The notes below the pieces were generated by a model, which did not search any database, was not told the DNA's origin, and was given only the letters and a program-made list of their open reading frames with translations. A stretch of DNA of 22,585 nucleotides, from positions 1 to 22,585 of the IMG/VR virus record IMGVR_UViG_3300034375_006940; one strand, 5' to 3'. The DNA is from a virus. The position numbers and the translations under genes were made by a program. This document shows, in pieces, positions 10,827 to 19,599 of the stretch (position 1 is its first letter; each line of letters opens with the position of its first letter).

Positions 10827-12842
10827 TTAATTGCATTGTATTGTTATAGCATTTGTTATTGTCCTTACACTTCCACTATATACTGGTCTTTGCATTTTAA
10901 TATATTTAGAAGTAGATGTTATTGTTTCTGGATATGTATAAATTCCTCCAGTAGTATTTCTAATTAAAGAAAGATATCCAGTACCAGTAACATATTCAGA
11001 TATTAAATTACCATTATTAGTAAAAGTTGAGCCACTTATAGAACCAAAAATAACTGGACTTGATCCATAATAATTTTCAGCATAAAAAGATTGTGTTGTT
11101 TCTATTATCTTACATCCAATATATTCTGTTGGTATTGTCATTATTACTACGCTATCAGACGCTTGGTCTCTTATTGTTGCAGTTAATGTGTGTAAAGTGG
11201 TTATTGCATCTAATTCAATTACTCCACTTGAGTTTAGCGTTAACACTTGACCTTGCTTACCAGTAATTGCCTCATCCACATCAAACACATAATTATCCAA
11301 TGTAAACTCATTATTAGTCATGTCGTATTTAATATTAGTATTTAGCCTAACATCATTTGCTCCAATTCCGTTACTAATTAAAGCTGGATAATAACTACCA
11401 CTTGATATATATTGAACATCTACTGCTGCTGAATTTGATATAATTCCTACAATAGTATCATTAAATGTTTTAACACCATCTATTGTTTGATTAGTTGTAG
11501 TTAACACCGCAGTTCCTTCTAAACTTTGCAATTCAATCTCTCCGCTACTACTATTTAATCCTAATAGGTAACCATTCTTTCCAGTTGTATCTTGGTCAAC
11601 GTTGAATGTGTATTTGTTAGAGTTCAATTTCTTCATCTGACCATCTCCAATTACTGCCGTATCATCTCCTAATCCAGTCGCATTAGAACCTATCACAATT
11701 GAGTTGTCATTTTGACTTGTAACCGTTTTTGCGTTTGTACCAATTACAACTGCATTAGACGCTATCACATACGATGGAGATAAGAAATAGTTAGCCTTAC
11801 TGCCTATGATAACATTGCCACCAAATTCTGTATTCCTTCCAGCAAAATACCCAATAACAACATTGTCATTAGCATAATTCTCTGTAAAATATGCTTCTGT
11901 GCCTATAATAACGTTTCTTGCAGTAGTATTATCTTGCCGTATGCCATTACCAGCAAAATAGCCTAAATAAGTATTTCCTCCATCTGTAATATCTAATGCA
12001 CCATTTATACCAACATTGTTTTGAAATGTTTTTACTCCGCTAATAGATTGGTTTGTTGTTGTCAATACTACTCCATCTAATGATGGTATATCTGTTCTTA
12101 TCGCTAAAGCAGTATCGCTTAATTCTGTTCTATCCACATAATCATTCCAATACGCCTCATCCCCTAAATTAATAATCCCACTACCATTCGCATTATTCCC
12201 TTTTATTACCGTACCCAACCTTTGAATTATAACTCCTTCAGCAGTCGGTTTAGTAGATGTATAACCACCGCCACTTGCCACATACACTTCCGCACCATCG
12301 GCTAATCCAGTCGTATTTACTTGCTTGATATGACCTTTAATTAATCCTAATCCAACCGAACCAGATGCTATATCTTCTCCAGCAATTACTACGACTGGCA
12401 TCTTACTCGGATCGGATGCGTCTGCTGGAGCAACTGACCAATAGTTACCTTGAACTCCAGTAGCATACAATGGCGTACCTTTACTAATTAAGGATACAGT
12501 TCCATTATATATCGAATCCTCAATTGAAAGCGACTCAATAAAAATTTGTCCATTAACTTGATTAACATCAATACCTAATCCAGCATCGATTGTCCGCAAC
12601 AGAATGGGAATAATGGATTGGTCAGTAATTACAGTATCCGTACCAATCAAAAACGTACTGTCAGCAGAACGGAATCGCAATATGTTGTTAAAAGCTAAAT
12701 TTGAATCTAATCCAGTCACGATAAATTGCCCAGAATCCGTACCTTGTTTTAGTTGGTACAGTTCAAACCTAGGATAATTCTGACAACTAACTATAATCGG
12801 AATTAATAAACTAAATACTACTATAAATTGCTTAATACCCAT
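10827..12842 (-). CDS. Large fibre/tail adhesin-like protein with lipoprotein-type signal (671 aa)
   Basis: The N-terminus 'MGIKQFIVVFSLLIPIIVSC' has a hydrophobic core ending at C20 with a weak lipobox (I-V-S-C). Residues about 121-227 ('KGTPLYATG' ... 'GEDIASGSVGLGLIKGHIKQ' ... 'GAEVYVASGGGYT' ... 'RLGTV') match a module often found in tail fibres of marine and other phages. Then follow 'VLTTTNQSISGVKTF' (259-273) and a near copy 'VLTTTNQTIDGVKTF' (446-460), with YadA-like 'NVVIGYFAGRN' units between. The C-terminus (about 550-671) looks like a small beta domain, perhaps receptor-binding, without an S74 chaperone. The start overlaps the four-repeat gene by 22 nt. It is probably a fibre; its cellular location is uncertain because of the signal. 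Confidence 0.8.
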   Translation of the reverse strand: MGIKQFIVVFSLLIPIIVSCQNYPRFELYQLKQGTDSGQFIVTGLDSNLAFNNILRFRSADSTFLIGTDTVITDQSIIPILLRTIDAGLGIDVNQVNGQIFIESLSIEDSIYNGTVSLISKGTPLYATGVQGNYWSVAPADASDPSKMPVVVIAGEDIASGSVGLGLIKGHIKQVNTTGLADGAEVYVASGGGYTSTKPTAEGVIIQRLGTVIKGNNANGSGIINLGDEAYWNDYVDRTELSDTALAIRTDIPSLDGVVLTTTNQSISGVKTFQNNVGINGALDITDGGNTYLGYFAGNGIRQDNTTARNVIIGTEAYFTENYANDNVVIGYFAGRNTEFGGNVIIGSKANYFLSPSYVIASNAVVIGTNAKTVTSQNDNSIVIGSNATGLGDDTAVIGDGQMKKLNSNKYTFNVDQDTTGKNGYLLGLNSSSGEIELQSLEGTAVLTTTNQTIDGVKTFNDTIVGIISNSAAVDVQYISSGSYYPALISNGIGANDVRLNTNIKYDMTNNEFTLDNYVFDVDEAITGKQGQVLTLNSSGVIELDAITTLHTLTATIRDQASDSVVIMTIPTEYIGCKIIETTQSFYAENYYGSSPVIFGSISGSTFTNNGNLISEYVTGTGYLSLIRNTTGGIYTYPETITSTSKYIKMQRPVYSGSVRTITNAITIQCN

Positions 12843-13939
12843 ACTATTGTTATTTTTTCTCCACTTCTTGGAATAAAAGCAAAAGTTATACCTCCACTAA
12901 TATAATCATGTGAACTAATAAAACTATTCGATATATACTGCCCATTCCTATATATCATAATACTAGATAAAGCCTCTGGTAATTTACCCTCATTCTGTGT
13001 AACTGTAAATGTAGGTGTTGTGCCATCAGCAGTAAACTCTTCTTGGAACATTGCAAAAGCATTACTATTCGTAGGAGTAACTGTTTCTTCAACAAACCAA
13101 ATTAAGGTAATATCATCCCCACTATCTGGAGCAAAAGTTAAAGTAATAGTTCCACTACTTGTGTTTATACCAGTTATATAGTCGTTATTAATATGTTGAC
13201 CATTCCTCATTAACAAAATAGCATCTTTAGTTTTAGCCAACTCTCCTCCATTCTTTGTAACAGTAAAAGTGGTTTGTGTTCCATTAGCAATAAACTGCTC
13301 TTGAATTATTTTAACTGATTGAGGTAAATTAACAAACCAAACCGCAGCTATTGTATCATTACTACTTGGAGTAAAGTTTAAAGTAAACTGACCTAAACTT
13401 GGACTATATGTAGTAACTTTCTCGTAATCTAAAAAGATGCCATTAATATATAGGAACAACTCTTGTTTTCGCCTAGGTATTAACCCTCCATTTTTTGTTA
13501 CACTAAATGTAGAAGAAGAACCATCTGCATTAAATATTTCTTGAAAGATATTACTGTCAACTGTAGTCGTTTTCACAAACCACACTACACTAATTCTATC
13601 ATCTAAATCTGGAGTAAACGTTAATTCAAATGTACCATTAACTGAATCAAAAGAAGAAATGTAAGTGTCGTTTAACAATAAACCATTTCTATAGACATTA
13701 ATATCTGTACTTACCTCTGATAACTGACCTCCATTCTCTGTTACTGTATATGAATTACTTATCCCATCAGCAGTAAATACTTCTTGGTATATAAATCCTG
13801 GTGTTTGTGGTGTTTGAACTACTTCATTATCAGTAACAACCGCACCACCAGCAGACGCACTAGATCCTACTGCACCATAACTTGGAACAAACCTATATTC
13901 TTTAGACAAATAAACTAGTGACTTCTCTGTAAAACTCAT
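12821..13939 (-). CDS. Tail-associated protein with four ~71-residue tandem repeats
   Basis: After a short N-terminal part (1-50), the protein is four repeats at residues 52-122, 133-203, 213-283 and 299-369. Consensus elements are 'QE.FtADG...tFtVT.NGG.L' at the start, 'i..yrNG..i.n.yi' in the middle and 'G..tltF.P..gD.i..vWFV' at the end. The pattern fits compact beta domains arranged like beads and is often seen in phage baseplate or fibre-base proteins. The last repeat ends 'IVWVLSNL' as the protein terminates. It begins at the same base where the distal tail gene ends (1-nt overlap), so it is probably a tail tip or fibre-attachment component. Exact role unknown. Confidence 0.75.
   Translation of the reverse strand: MSFTEKSLVYLSKEYRFVPSYGAVGSSASAGGAVVTDNEVVQTPQTPGFIYQEVFTADGISNSYTVTENGGQLSEVSTDINVYRNGLLLNDTYISSFDSVNGTFELTFTPDLDDRISVVWFVKTTTVDSNIFQEIFNADGSSSTFSVTKNGGLIPRRKQELFLYINGIFLDYEKVTTYSPSLGQFTLNFTPSSNDTIAAVWFVNLPQSVKIIQEQFIANGTQTTFTVTKNGGELAKTKDAILLMRNGQHINNDYITGINTSSGTITLTFAPDSGDDITLIWFVEETVTPTNSNAFAMFQEEFTADGTTPTFTVTQNEGKLPEALSSIMIYRNGQYISNSFISSHDYISGGITFAFIPRSGEKITIVWVLSNL
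12833..13786 (-). repeat. Four tandem coding repeats (~240 bp period)
   Basis: These encode the four protein repeats starting at QEVF, QEIF, QEQF and QEEF, with offsets of 81, 80 and 86 residues. Protein similarity is clear. At the DNA level similarity is visible around each repeat start but has decayed, so the duplication appears old. Confidence 0.75.
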
Positions 13940-15867
13940 TAAGCGTCCTCTTTTATTTTATACCACACACCTCTTACTCTATCTGCTGCTAAATCATAAG
14001 TGCCTCCAAAAAACACCCAATATCCTCCATCATAACTAATTGCATAATGTGGTTGAAGAAATTCAGTATCTGGATCGTTCATAACAAACGATGTTTCCAT
14101 GAACTTTCGAACTGGAAGTAATTGTCCTTTTATAACCTCATTACACAATAACTGACTTATATTCTTTGCATCTCCATTATTACCTACCTTCCATCCGTTC
14201 TCTGTAATTACCCACTCATCAGAATCATTCTTAACCTCTATATGCCCAGGACTATTTAAGTTAGGGCCATCTCCTATTATAGTAGTAGTTTCAAATGTTT
14301 TATACGCTTTATTGTCGTTGTCTGCTTGAAATCTAATTATATCGTTTTGGTCAGTAAAAAAGCCAGTATGTATATACTGCATAAAAGTGTTTGCTACTTG
14401 ATAAGTTACAGTATAATAATCTTCTAAAACTGGTACTGAACCACCTTGCAATATTGAAGCTGCTGGGTCAATATAGTTTTCTATATACACTCTGTAAAAC
14501 TCAAACTTTACAGTCATGTCTCCATCAGTAGGTACATTAGGAATAATAATCTGTATGTTCTCTATTTTCTCTGGTTGATTTTCTGTTTCTACATATTGAT
14601 AAATGTAATAATATCCAGGAGTTGTTGACCATCTTTGATTCCTTAATCCATCTTCTTTTACCTTACTTCTCTGCCATGTAAAGTCGTTTTGGTAATAATG
14701 TGTCGCACTTCCATCATCTAATGTTATTTGTAACCTATATATAACGTAATGAGGTTGCCATTCACTAGTACCTACAACTTCTGTAAAACTTGTATAATAA
14801 GCAAGTGTAAAATCAAACTGTATTATTGACTCAAAGTTATTACTTGCAATATCTTCAACATCATAAGTACCCTCAAAATTGTAGTCCCAATATGCTCCAC
14901 TCAATAAGTTTCTTGTTGCTATATGTTCATACTCAACCCTTGCATATTGTAATGGACTAAAAAACTCAAACACACTACCACCCTCTCTGTATATTGGAGT
15001 AGTAGTAGGATTAGTTTGGTCATGTAAAATACTATAATCTTTAGTTGCACCACTTAATGAACCTAAAATAGCGTAATTATACTCATATACAGAGTTAGCA
15101 TTTAAGTATTCGTTTATTTGTGTAATATAGTAACCAGTAGCACTACTTATAATCCTACAACCAAATGCTTTGCATATCTCTTCCAATACCTCATAGCAAT
15201 TTCTATAAATATAATTACCCTTTGTATCTTTATGAAAGAACGCTCTGTGCGGAATCCTGGCTTTAGTTAAAACTGTATTTGTGGAGGAATAAGTATATTC
15301 TTGTGAGTGCCAATTAATAACTACACTAAATAGTGGGTCAGTAAAACTTGTGTAAGCATATATTACACTACCCAATTTCTGTAAAACATTATTAATGTGT
15401 TGGAAGATTGTAGCTTTTCCAGTATACGGAACACCATCATTATTATAATCTATTGTCTTTAGTGTATTTAAACCATCCTTTGCTCTTAAAACAAAAGTAT
15501 AGCCTACATCTAACTTAATATCTTCAATAGTGACTAAATCGACTAAAACATATCCAACCCATTTATAAGTAGATTCAGAACTTAATTGGTTAGTTCTTAC
15601 ATATACAAAATAACTATCATCGTAACTGCTAACTAAATCTTCTACAAAAGAATTTAATGTAGAATTATTAATTAACATACTAATTGATGCCTCACTACTT
15701 GTAATAGGACTAAACCTATTATCCTCATCTCCTCCAACGTCATATTTTATTTGTAAATCTTGTGTAGTAAATTCTGTTGGACTACCAACAAAAGTAGATT
15801 GATGAATCTCTATTATGTATTCTGCTCCTTTATCGCTATAAAATGTACTGTTAAATTTTACTGGCAT
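13939..15867 (-). CDS. Distal tail / tail-tip protein following the tape measure (642 aa)
   Basis: The N-terminus 'MPVKFNSTFYSDKGAEYIIE' with 'FTTQDLQIKYDVGGDEDNRF' and 'SPITSSEASISMLINN' matches a large tail protein I recall directly after the tape measure in Bacteroidetes siphoviruses and prophages. 'NNVLQKLG' and 'CYEVLEEICKAFGCRIISSA' (about 220-240) resemble the helical element of tail-tip hub proteins. It is beta-rich with no membrane segment or signal peptide. By position it should form the distal tail platform (Dit/Tal-like) to which the repeat and fibre proteins attach. Its start overlaps the tape measure stop by 1 nt. Family assignment rests on context and pattern rather than catalytic motifs. 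Confidence 0.75.
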   Translation of the reverse strand: MPVKFNSTFYSDKGAEYIIEIHQSTFVGSPTEFTTQDLQIKYDVGGDEDNRFSPITSSEASISMLINNSTLNSFVEDLVSSYDDSYFVYVRTNQLSSESTYKWVGYVLVDLVTIEDIKLDVGYTFVLRAKDGLNTLKTIDYNNDGVPYTGKATIFQHINNVLQKLGSVIYAYTSFTDPLFSVVINWHSQEYTYSSTNTVLTKARIPHRAFFHKDTKGNYIYRNCYEVLEEICKAFGCRIISSATGYYITQINEYLNANSVYEYNYAILGSLSGATKDYSILHDQTNPTTTPIYREGGSVFEFFSPLQYARVEYEHIATRNLLSGAYWDYNFEGTYDVEDIASNNFESIIQFDFTLAYYTSFTEVVGTSEWQPHYVIYRLQITLDDGSATHYYQNDFTWQRSKVKEDGLRNQRWSTTPGYYYIYQYVETENQPEKIENIQIIIPNVPTDGDMTVKFEFYRVYIENYIDPAASILQGGSVPVLEDYYTVTYQVANTFMQYIHTGFFTDQNDIIRFQADNDNKAYKTFETTTIIGDGPNLNSPGHIEVKNDSDEWVITENGWKVGNNGDAKNISQLLCNEVIKGQLLPVRKFMETSFVMNDPDTEFLQPHYAISYDGGYWVFFGGTYDLAADRVRGVWYKIKEDA

Positions 15868-18800
15868 TATCTATCCCTATTTCTTTTTGCTCGTTCTACA
15901 GATAATAATAAATCCGATCCACTCAACCTACTAGTCAATACCATGTTTCCTCCTCCAGTTTCTGCCAATATTCCTTTTAACTTATCCAACGGAGCAACAA
16001 CCTCTGGGTTTCTTCTATTTGTACCTTGTCCTTCTCCAATTAACGCATTGACTGGGCCATAGACTAATCCACCGTTAGCAAATGGTAAACCCTCTCTAAA
16101 TAACTTAAAGAAATTACCCTTTGTCCCTACTCCAAGACCTACTCCAAGTGCTGGAAATATAGTTCCAATTAATGTAAGTAAACCAGCAAAGATTAATGCT
16201 TTAGCAATTGCCTTTCCTATTTCAACAACTAACTTCTTTATAGACTGCCCAATAGCACTAAAAAAGTCATTTTCTTGAATTGTTTGATTTAATTCAATTA
16301 TTCTATCTTGTACATTCTGTATCTCACTTGCACTTGCTTCTCCACTCGCTCTTAATAATCTCAATTTCTCTGTTGCATCTACTAATTCTTGTTTTGCCTC
16401 TGCTCTTAATGTAAACGCTTCACTTATTGTATCTACTAATCCACTTGAAATACTACCAGCAAATCTTTTTATTGCATCTATGTTACTTACTAAAAACTGA
16501 TTTACTTTATTTAATCCGTTATACCACCTGGTAAAAGATTCCTCTGTTTGTTTTGCTGACTCTTGTGCTTTTGCAGTTAAATCAGCCATCTCTTTTGATC
16601 CTTTCGCAACCTTTACTAGTGTGCCATTTACTTTCTTATACTCAAAGTCTAACTGATTAGCATTACTTACAACTTCAAGTGATGGCTTTTTAAGGTTATT
16701 GAAAGAAGTAAATAAGTTATCTATTACAGTAGGGTCTTTAAGGTATAATGGTTTTAAAGAATCTCTTAAACCGTCTAATTGTTGCTTTAGTTTGTCAATT
16801 TTGCTTTGTGCTGCACCAACCTCTAATGCTTCTTCTAATGCACCTCCAACCGCCTCTATTTGCTTTTTAATATTCTCTACACTATCCTCTCCTAATATCG
16901 TTTTTCTTTTTTCTAGTAACGCTAACTCTTCATTTAATCCTTTAAAGACTTTATTTACCTTTTCTGCGGACTCTAATGCTACTAACTTCTGTCTTAATGC
17001 CTCTAACTCTACTTGTAAAGTTTGTATAACATTTGTTTGGTCACGCAACTCTTCATTAGCAAACGCATCTGTTATAGCTTTCTCAACATCCTTTATCTGA
17101 TTCTTTACAATATCTACCTCATCAGTACCTAATATCTTACCTAATTCAACTTGACCAGTTAATGCCGTTTCTAAATTAGTAAATAACTCCTCAACAGAAG
17201 TAACAAGTTCTTTAATACTGTTTTCAAAATTACTAATAGCTTCTTGTTCTCCAAGTGTTGCTATCTCTTCATTTATTTTATCTAAATTCTTTTCTAATAA
17301 GTTTAAACTACTATCAGTTTTACCGCCTAAATCTTGTAATGACTTTGTGAATTGAGAACCAGCTACTGCACCAAATTGTAATCCAGACTTAAAGTTTTCT
17401 GTAGTTACAATTGCAGACTCCATGCTTAATTTTGTCTGCCTTATATCTTCCTTTAACCTCTGTTGCTCCTCTCTTAATATTCTTAATTTCTCTACATTAG
17501 CTATTGATTTTAAATAATCATCTTGTGCTTTTGTTAACCCTTCTACTCCTGATTCTAATAACTTTACACTTGAAAATTGATTATTAGTAATTTCATTTAA
17601 TTCATTTAAAGCATCTTGTTTTTGTAATACTGAAGAAGTCGAATCCTCAATTACACTAATGTATGTTGATATAGAATCTCTTGCCTCATCATGCTTTTTC
17701 TTTGACTCTTCATTTGCTTTATTTATAGCATCTAAACCTCTATTCGCTTGAGCAACACTATTCTTAAAGTTGTCATAAGCAGCCTTACCTAATGTAACCG
17801 CACCAACAACTGCAATAAGTGGTAAAAGTAAATTACCAGCAATTACATTAAAAGCAATCATACTTCTAGTAGCAGTCGTTGTTGTTGCAGTTAATATTGT
17901 TAATGCTCTTCCTAATGTTTGAAAATACTTTACAACATCTAATGATGTTAATCCTAAAGTAATCATCGTTCTATACAACACTCTTATACCTTTCGTAAGA
18001 GTACCTACTATATATACTACTGGGCCAATAGAGGCTAATATCAATCCAAAATTAACTATTGATCTTCTCTGTTGCTCACTCAATGATGTAAAGAAGTTAG
18101 TTAATCTATCTATTTGATTTGTAATATTGCTTAATAAATTAGGTAAGTCAAGTGTTTCTGATATTAATTGACCTAATTTACTTGCAGCAATTTGTGTATT
18201 AATCCCAAAAGTTTCAATAGCTTTTGCTAATGATATTTGTACGTTTTGGAACTGTTCATTAGAAGCAATTGCTCTAGTAAGTCTATCTACAAATTCATCT
18301 GCACTAATATTAGCCTCTCTTAAACCTTCAGCAGTAACTGTACCAAATTCTTCTTGTAATACTTTACCAATCGCTGGAATCCTTGACTTAATAATCCTTA
18401 AATCTTGCTCCAATACTCTACCAACAGATAATGCCTGGGCAAACTGTCTTGTTATTTCCCCAATATCCTCCGCTTGAGATCCACTAACAGTAGCAGCAAT
18501 ACCTAACTGTTTAATAGTTTCTCTTGCTCTATCAGCACTAATACCAACCGCTTGTAATTGTAATGAGGCAGAAGCAGCACTCTTTAAATCTAAAGTAGTT
18601 CTTGCATCTCTAACAACATCTAATAACTTCTCTAATTCTTCTGCTCCAGATGTAGATGTGTCTGCAAAAACGTCTAAACCCTTCTCTAGTCTATCAAAAT
18701 CTGCAAATGTCTTAACTGCTGCTCCAGCAGCAAGTCCTAATGGAAGTGTTAAGTTAGTAGATAAAGTTTTACCTAAATCACGAGCATTATTGCTAAAACT

Positions 18801-18893
18801 AACTAATTGGCGTTCAACTTTATTGAACTTGGCAACAAACTGTTTGTCATCAAGTCCTAGTCGTATTAGTAAATCTCGAAAGTTCCCTGCCAT
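15867..18893 (-). CDS. Tail tape measure protein (1008 aa)
   Basis: The N-terminal 240 residues match the tape-measure domain: 'IRLGLDDKQFVAKFNKVERQ' (10-29), 'LTLPLGLAAGAAVKTFADFD' (49-68) and the 'SAASASLQLQAVGISADRAR...TIKQLGIAATVSGSQAEDIG' region. Hydrophobic segments lie near 275-300, 350-372 and 898-925, and the middle (about 380-870) is long, charged and coiled-coil-like. The protein runs the length of the tail during assembly and sets it; at about 0.15 nm per residue a tail near 150 nm is expected (rule of thumb). The chaperone pair lies immediately upstream, and the ATG lies 44 nt inside the end of its frameshifted part. A siphovirus is indicated. Confidence 0.93.
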   Translation of the reverse strand: MAGNFRDLLIRLGLDDKQFVAKFNKVERQLVSFSNNARDLGKTLSTNLTLPLGLAAGAAVKTFADFDRLEKGLDVFADTSTSGAEELEKLLDVVRDARTTLDLKSAASASLQLQAVGISADRARETIKQLGIAATVSGSQAEDIGEITRQFAQALSVGRVLEQDLRIIKSRIPAIGKVLQEEFGTVTAEGLREANISADEFVDRLTRAIASNEQFQNVQISLAKAIETFGINTQIAASKLGQLISETLDLPNLLSNITNQIDRLTNFFTSLSEQQRRSIVNFGLILASIGPVVYIVGTLTKGIRVLYRTMITLGLTSLDVVKYFQTLGRALTILTATTTTATRSMIAFNVIAGNLLLPLIAVVGAVTLGKAAYDNFKNSVAQANRGLDAINKANEESKKKHDEARDSISTYISVIEDSTSSVLQKQDALNELNEITNNQFSSVKLLESGVEGLTKAQDDYLKSIANVEKLRILREEQQRLKEDIRQTKLSMESAIVTTENFKSGLQFGAVAGSQFTKSLQDLGGKTDSSLNLLEKNLDKINEEIATLGEQEAISNFENSIKELVTSVEELFTNLETALTGQVELGKILGTDEVDIVKNQIKDVEKAITDAFANEELRDQTNVIQTLQVELEALRQKLVALESAEKVNKVFKGLNEELALLEKRKTILGEDSVENIKKQIEAVGGALEEALEVGAAQSKIDKLKQQLDGLRDSLKPLYLKDPTVIDNLFTSFNNLKKPSLEVVSNANQLDFEYKKVNGTLVKVAKGSKEMADLTAKAQESAKQTEESFTRWYNGLNKVNQFLVSNIDAIKRFAGSISSGLVDTISEAFTLRAEAKQELVDATEKLRLLRASGEASASEIQNVQDRIIELNQTIQENDFFSAIGQSIKKLVVEIGKAIAKALIFAGLLTLIGTIFPALGVGLGVGTKGNFFKLFREGLPFANGGLVYGPVNALIGEGQGTNRRNPEVVAPLDKLKGILAETGGGNMVLTSRLSGSDLLLSVERAKRNRDR

Positions 18894-19260
18894 CTAGCTT
18901 TTCTTTTTTAACAATTTTTGGAGAGTCCATTTTCTTCATGAGTGACGAAATCTCCTCTTTGCTTAAATTTTTCTTTTTTAATGTTGGCTTTTCCCAACTA
19001 AACTCTCCTAATTCTTTAGGATTCTTAATGCTCTTGCCCTTCGGCAAATGAACATTAATATTTAAAGCTGCATTATACCTTGCAATCTCGTATTGATTTT
19101 TTATATTCTCAAACCTTGCGTTCATCATACCTATAATAGCATTTGTAGCCATTCTAAAGTCTGCATCATAAAAGTCATCAATACTCCATCCTAATTCTCC
19201 TAGCAATTTTCTTTGTAACCAATCCTCTGTTATTGGCTCTTTCTCGCCCTCGTCTGTCTT
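18850..19260 (-). CDS. Tail assembly chaperone, -1 frame extension (GT-like C-terminal part)
   Basis: No ATG starts this frame near its beginning (only a TTG at 19206), but in the -1 frame relative to the upstream chaperone it is open from the A-run onwards. It reads 'KTDEGEKEPITEDWLQRKLL' and then 'GELGWSIDDFYDADFRMATN'. The 'W...lg..lGWs.ddFy.ad' pattern is typical of the T part of tail assembly chaperones. Read by frameshift at 19259-19267, the product would be about 244 residues (108 from the G part plus 136 here). Such a G/GT pair coats the tape measure protein before tube polymerisation. The tape measure start overlaps the end of this frame by 44 nt. The sequence is intact, not a broken gene. 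Confidence 0.85.
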   Translation of the reverse strand, partial: KTDEGEKEPITEDWLQRKLLGELGWSIDDFYDADFRMATNAIIGMMNARFENIKNQYEIARYNAALNINVHLPKGKSIKNPKELGEFSWEKPTLKKKNLSKEEISSLMKKMDSPKIVKKEKLDGRELSRFTNTTRT

Positions 19261-19583
19261 TTTTTTTGCTCTCCATCTCCTTGCGGAACACTATCATTAA
19301 AGGCTGAAGCTATCTGTTCTATTGCCTCTGGATAGTCATCTAAAAAATCAAAGAAATCAGGATCAAACTCCATATCAAAATCTTTCTTTGCTTTTCTATG
19401 TCCCTCCTTTAATCCTAAATAAAACAACTTCATTTGCCCCTCTAACCCAACTTCAGATATTAACTTTTCAATATCAATATTGGAAGAACCCTCTTTAGTA
19501 AACTCTTTTTGAAATTGTAAAACAACTCGCAAATTGAATGATACATAGAGAGTTCTTCCAGGTATTTTTAGTTCTTTGTACAT
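19230..19583 (-). CDS. Tail assembly chaperone (G-like), zero frame
   Basis: A 117-residue protein lying between the tail tube and tape measure genes, the usual place for the tail assembly chaperone. It begins 'MYKELKIPGRTLYVSFNLRV' and is helical after about residue 20, with an acidic middle ('DFDMEFDPDFFDFLDDYPEA', about 68-87). The last nine residues after the A-run ('RQTRARKSQ') are basic and unlike the preceding sequence, as expected when the biologically important alternative is a frameshift. Most ribosomes would stop here and make the short form; a fraction would shift to make the G-T fusion with 18850-19260. The short form is about the size of other phage G-type chaperones. Confidence 0.82.
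   Translation of the reverse strand: MYKELKIPGRTLYVSFNLRVVLQFQKEFTKEGSSNIDIEKLISEVGLEGQMKLFYLGLKEGHRKAKKDFDMEFDPDFFDFLDDYPEAIEQIASAFNDSVPQGDGEQKKRQTRARKSQ
19259..19267 (-). other. Probable programmed -1 frameshift (or slippage) site, A9 run
   Basis: The minus strand reads ...AAGGAGATGGAGAGC followed by nine A and GACAG. In the zero frame codons are CAA AAA AAA AGA; slipping back one base on A-AAA-AAA gives AAA AAA AAG and enters the open extension frame. A purine-rich AAGGAG ends 9 nt before the run, a spacing like the stimulatory Shine-Dalgarno of bacterial dnaX frameshifting. Transcriptional slippage on nine A is an alternative. Confidence 0.75.
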
Positions 19584-19599
19584 TTGTCTTTTATTTTAA

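Noticed and set aside
15760-17100. Plus-strand ORFs opposite the tape measure and distal tail genes (15760-16062, 16699-17100)
   Set aside because: Antisense shadows with Asn/Ser/Phe-rich composition and no supporting context; the tape measure frame is intact over 1008 codons.
18850-19206. Independent gene starting at the TTG at 19206
   Set aside because: The frame is open well upstream of that TTG as far as the A9 run, and the conserved chaperone sequence 'ITEDWLQRKL' begins before it, so frameshift expression explains it better.
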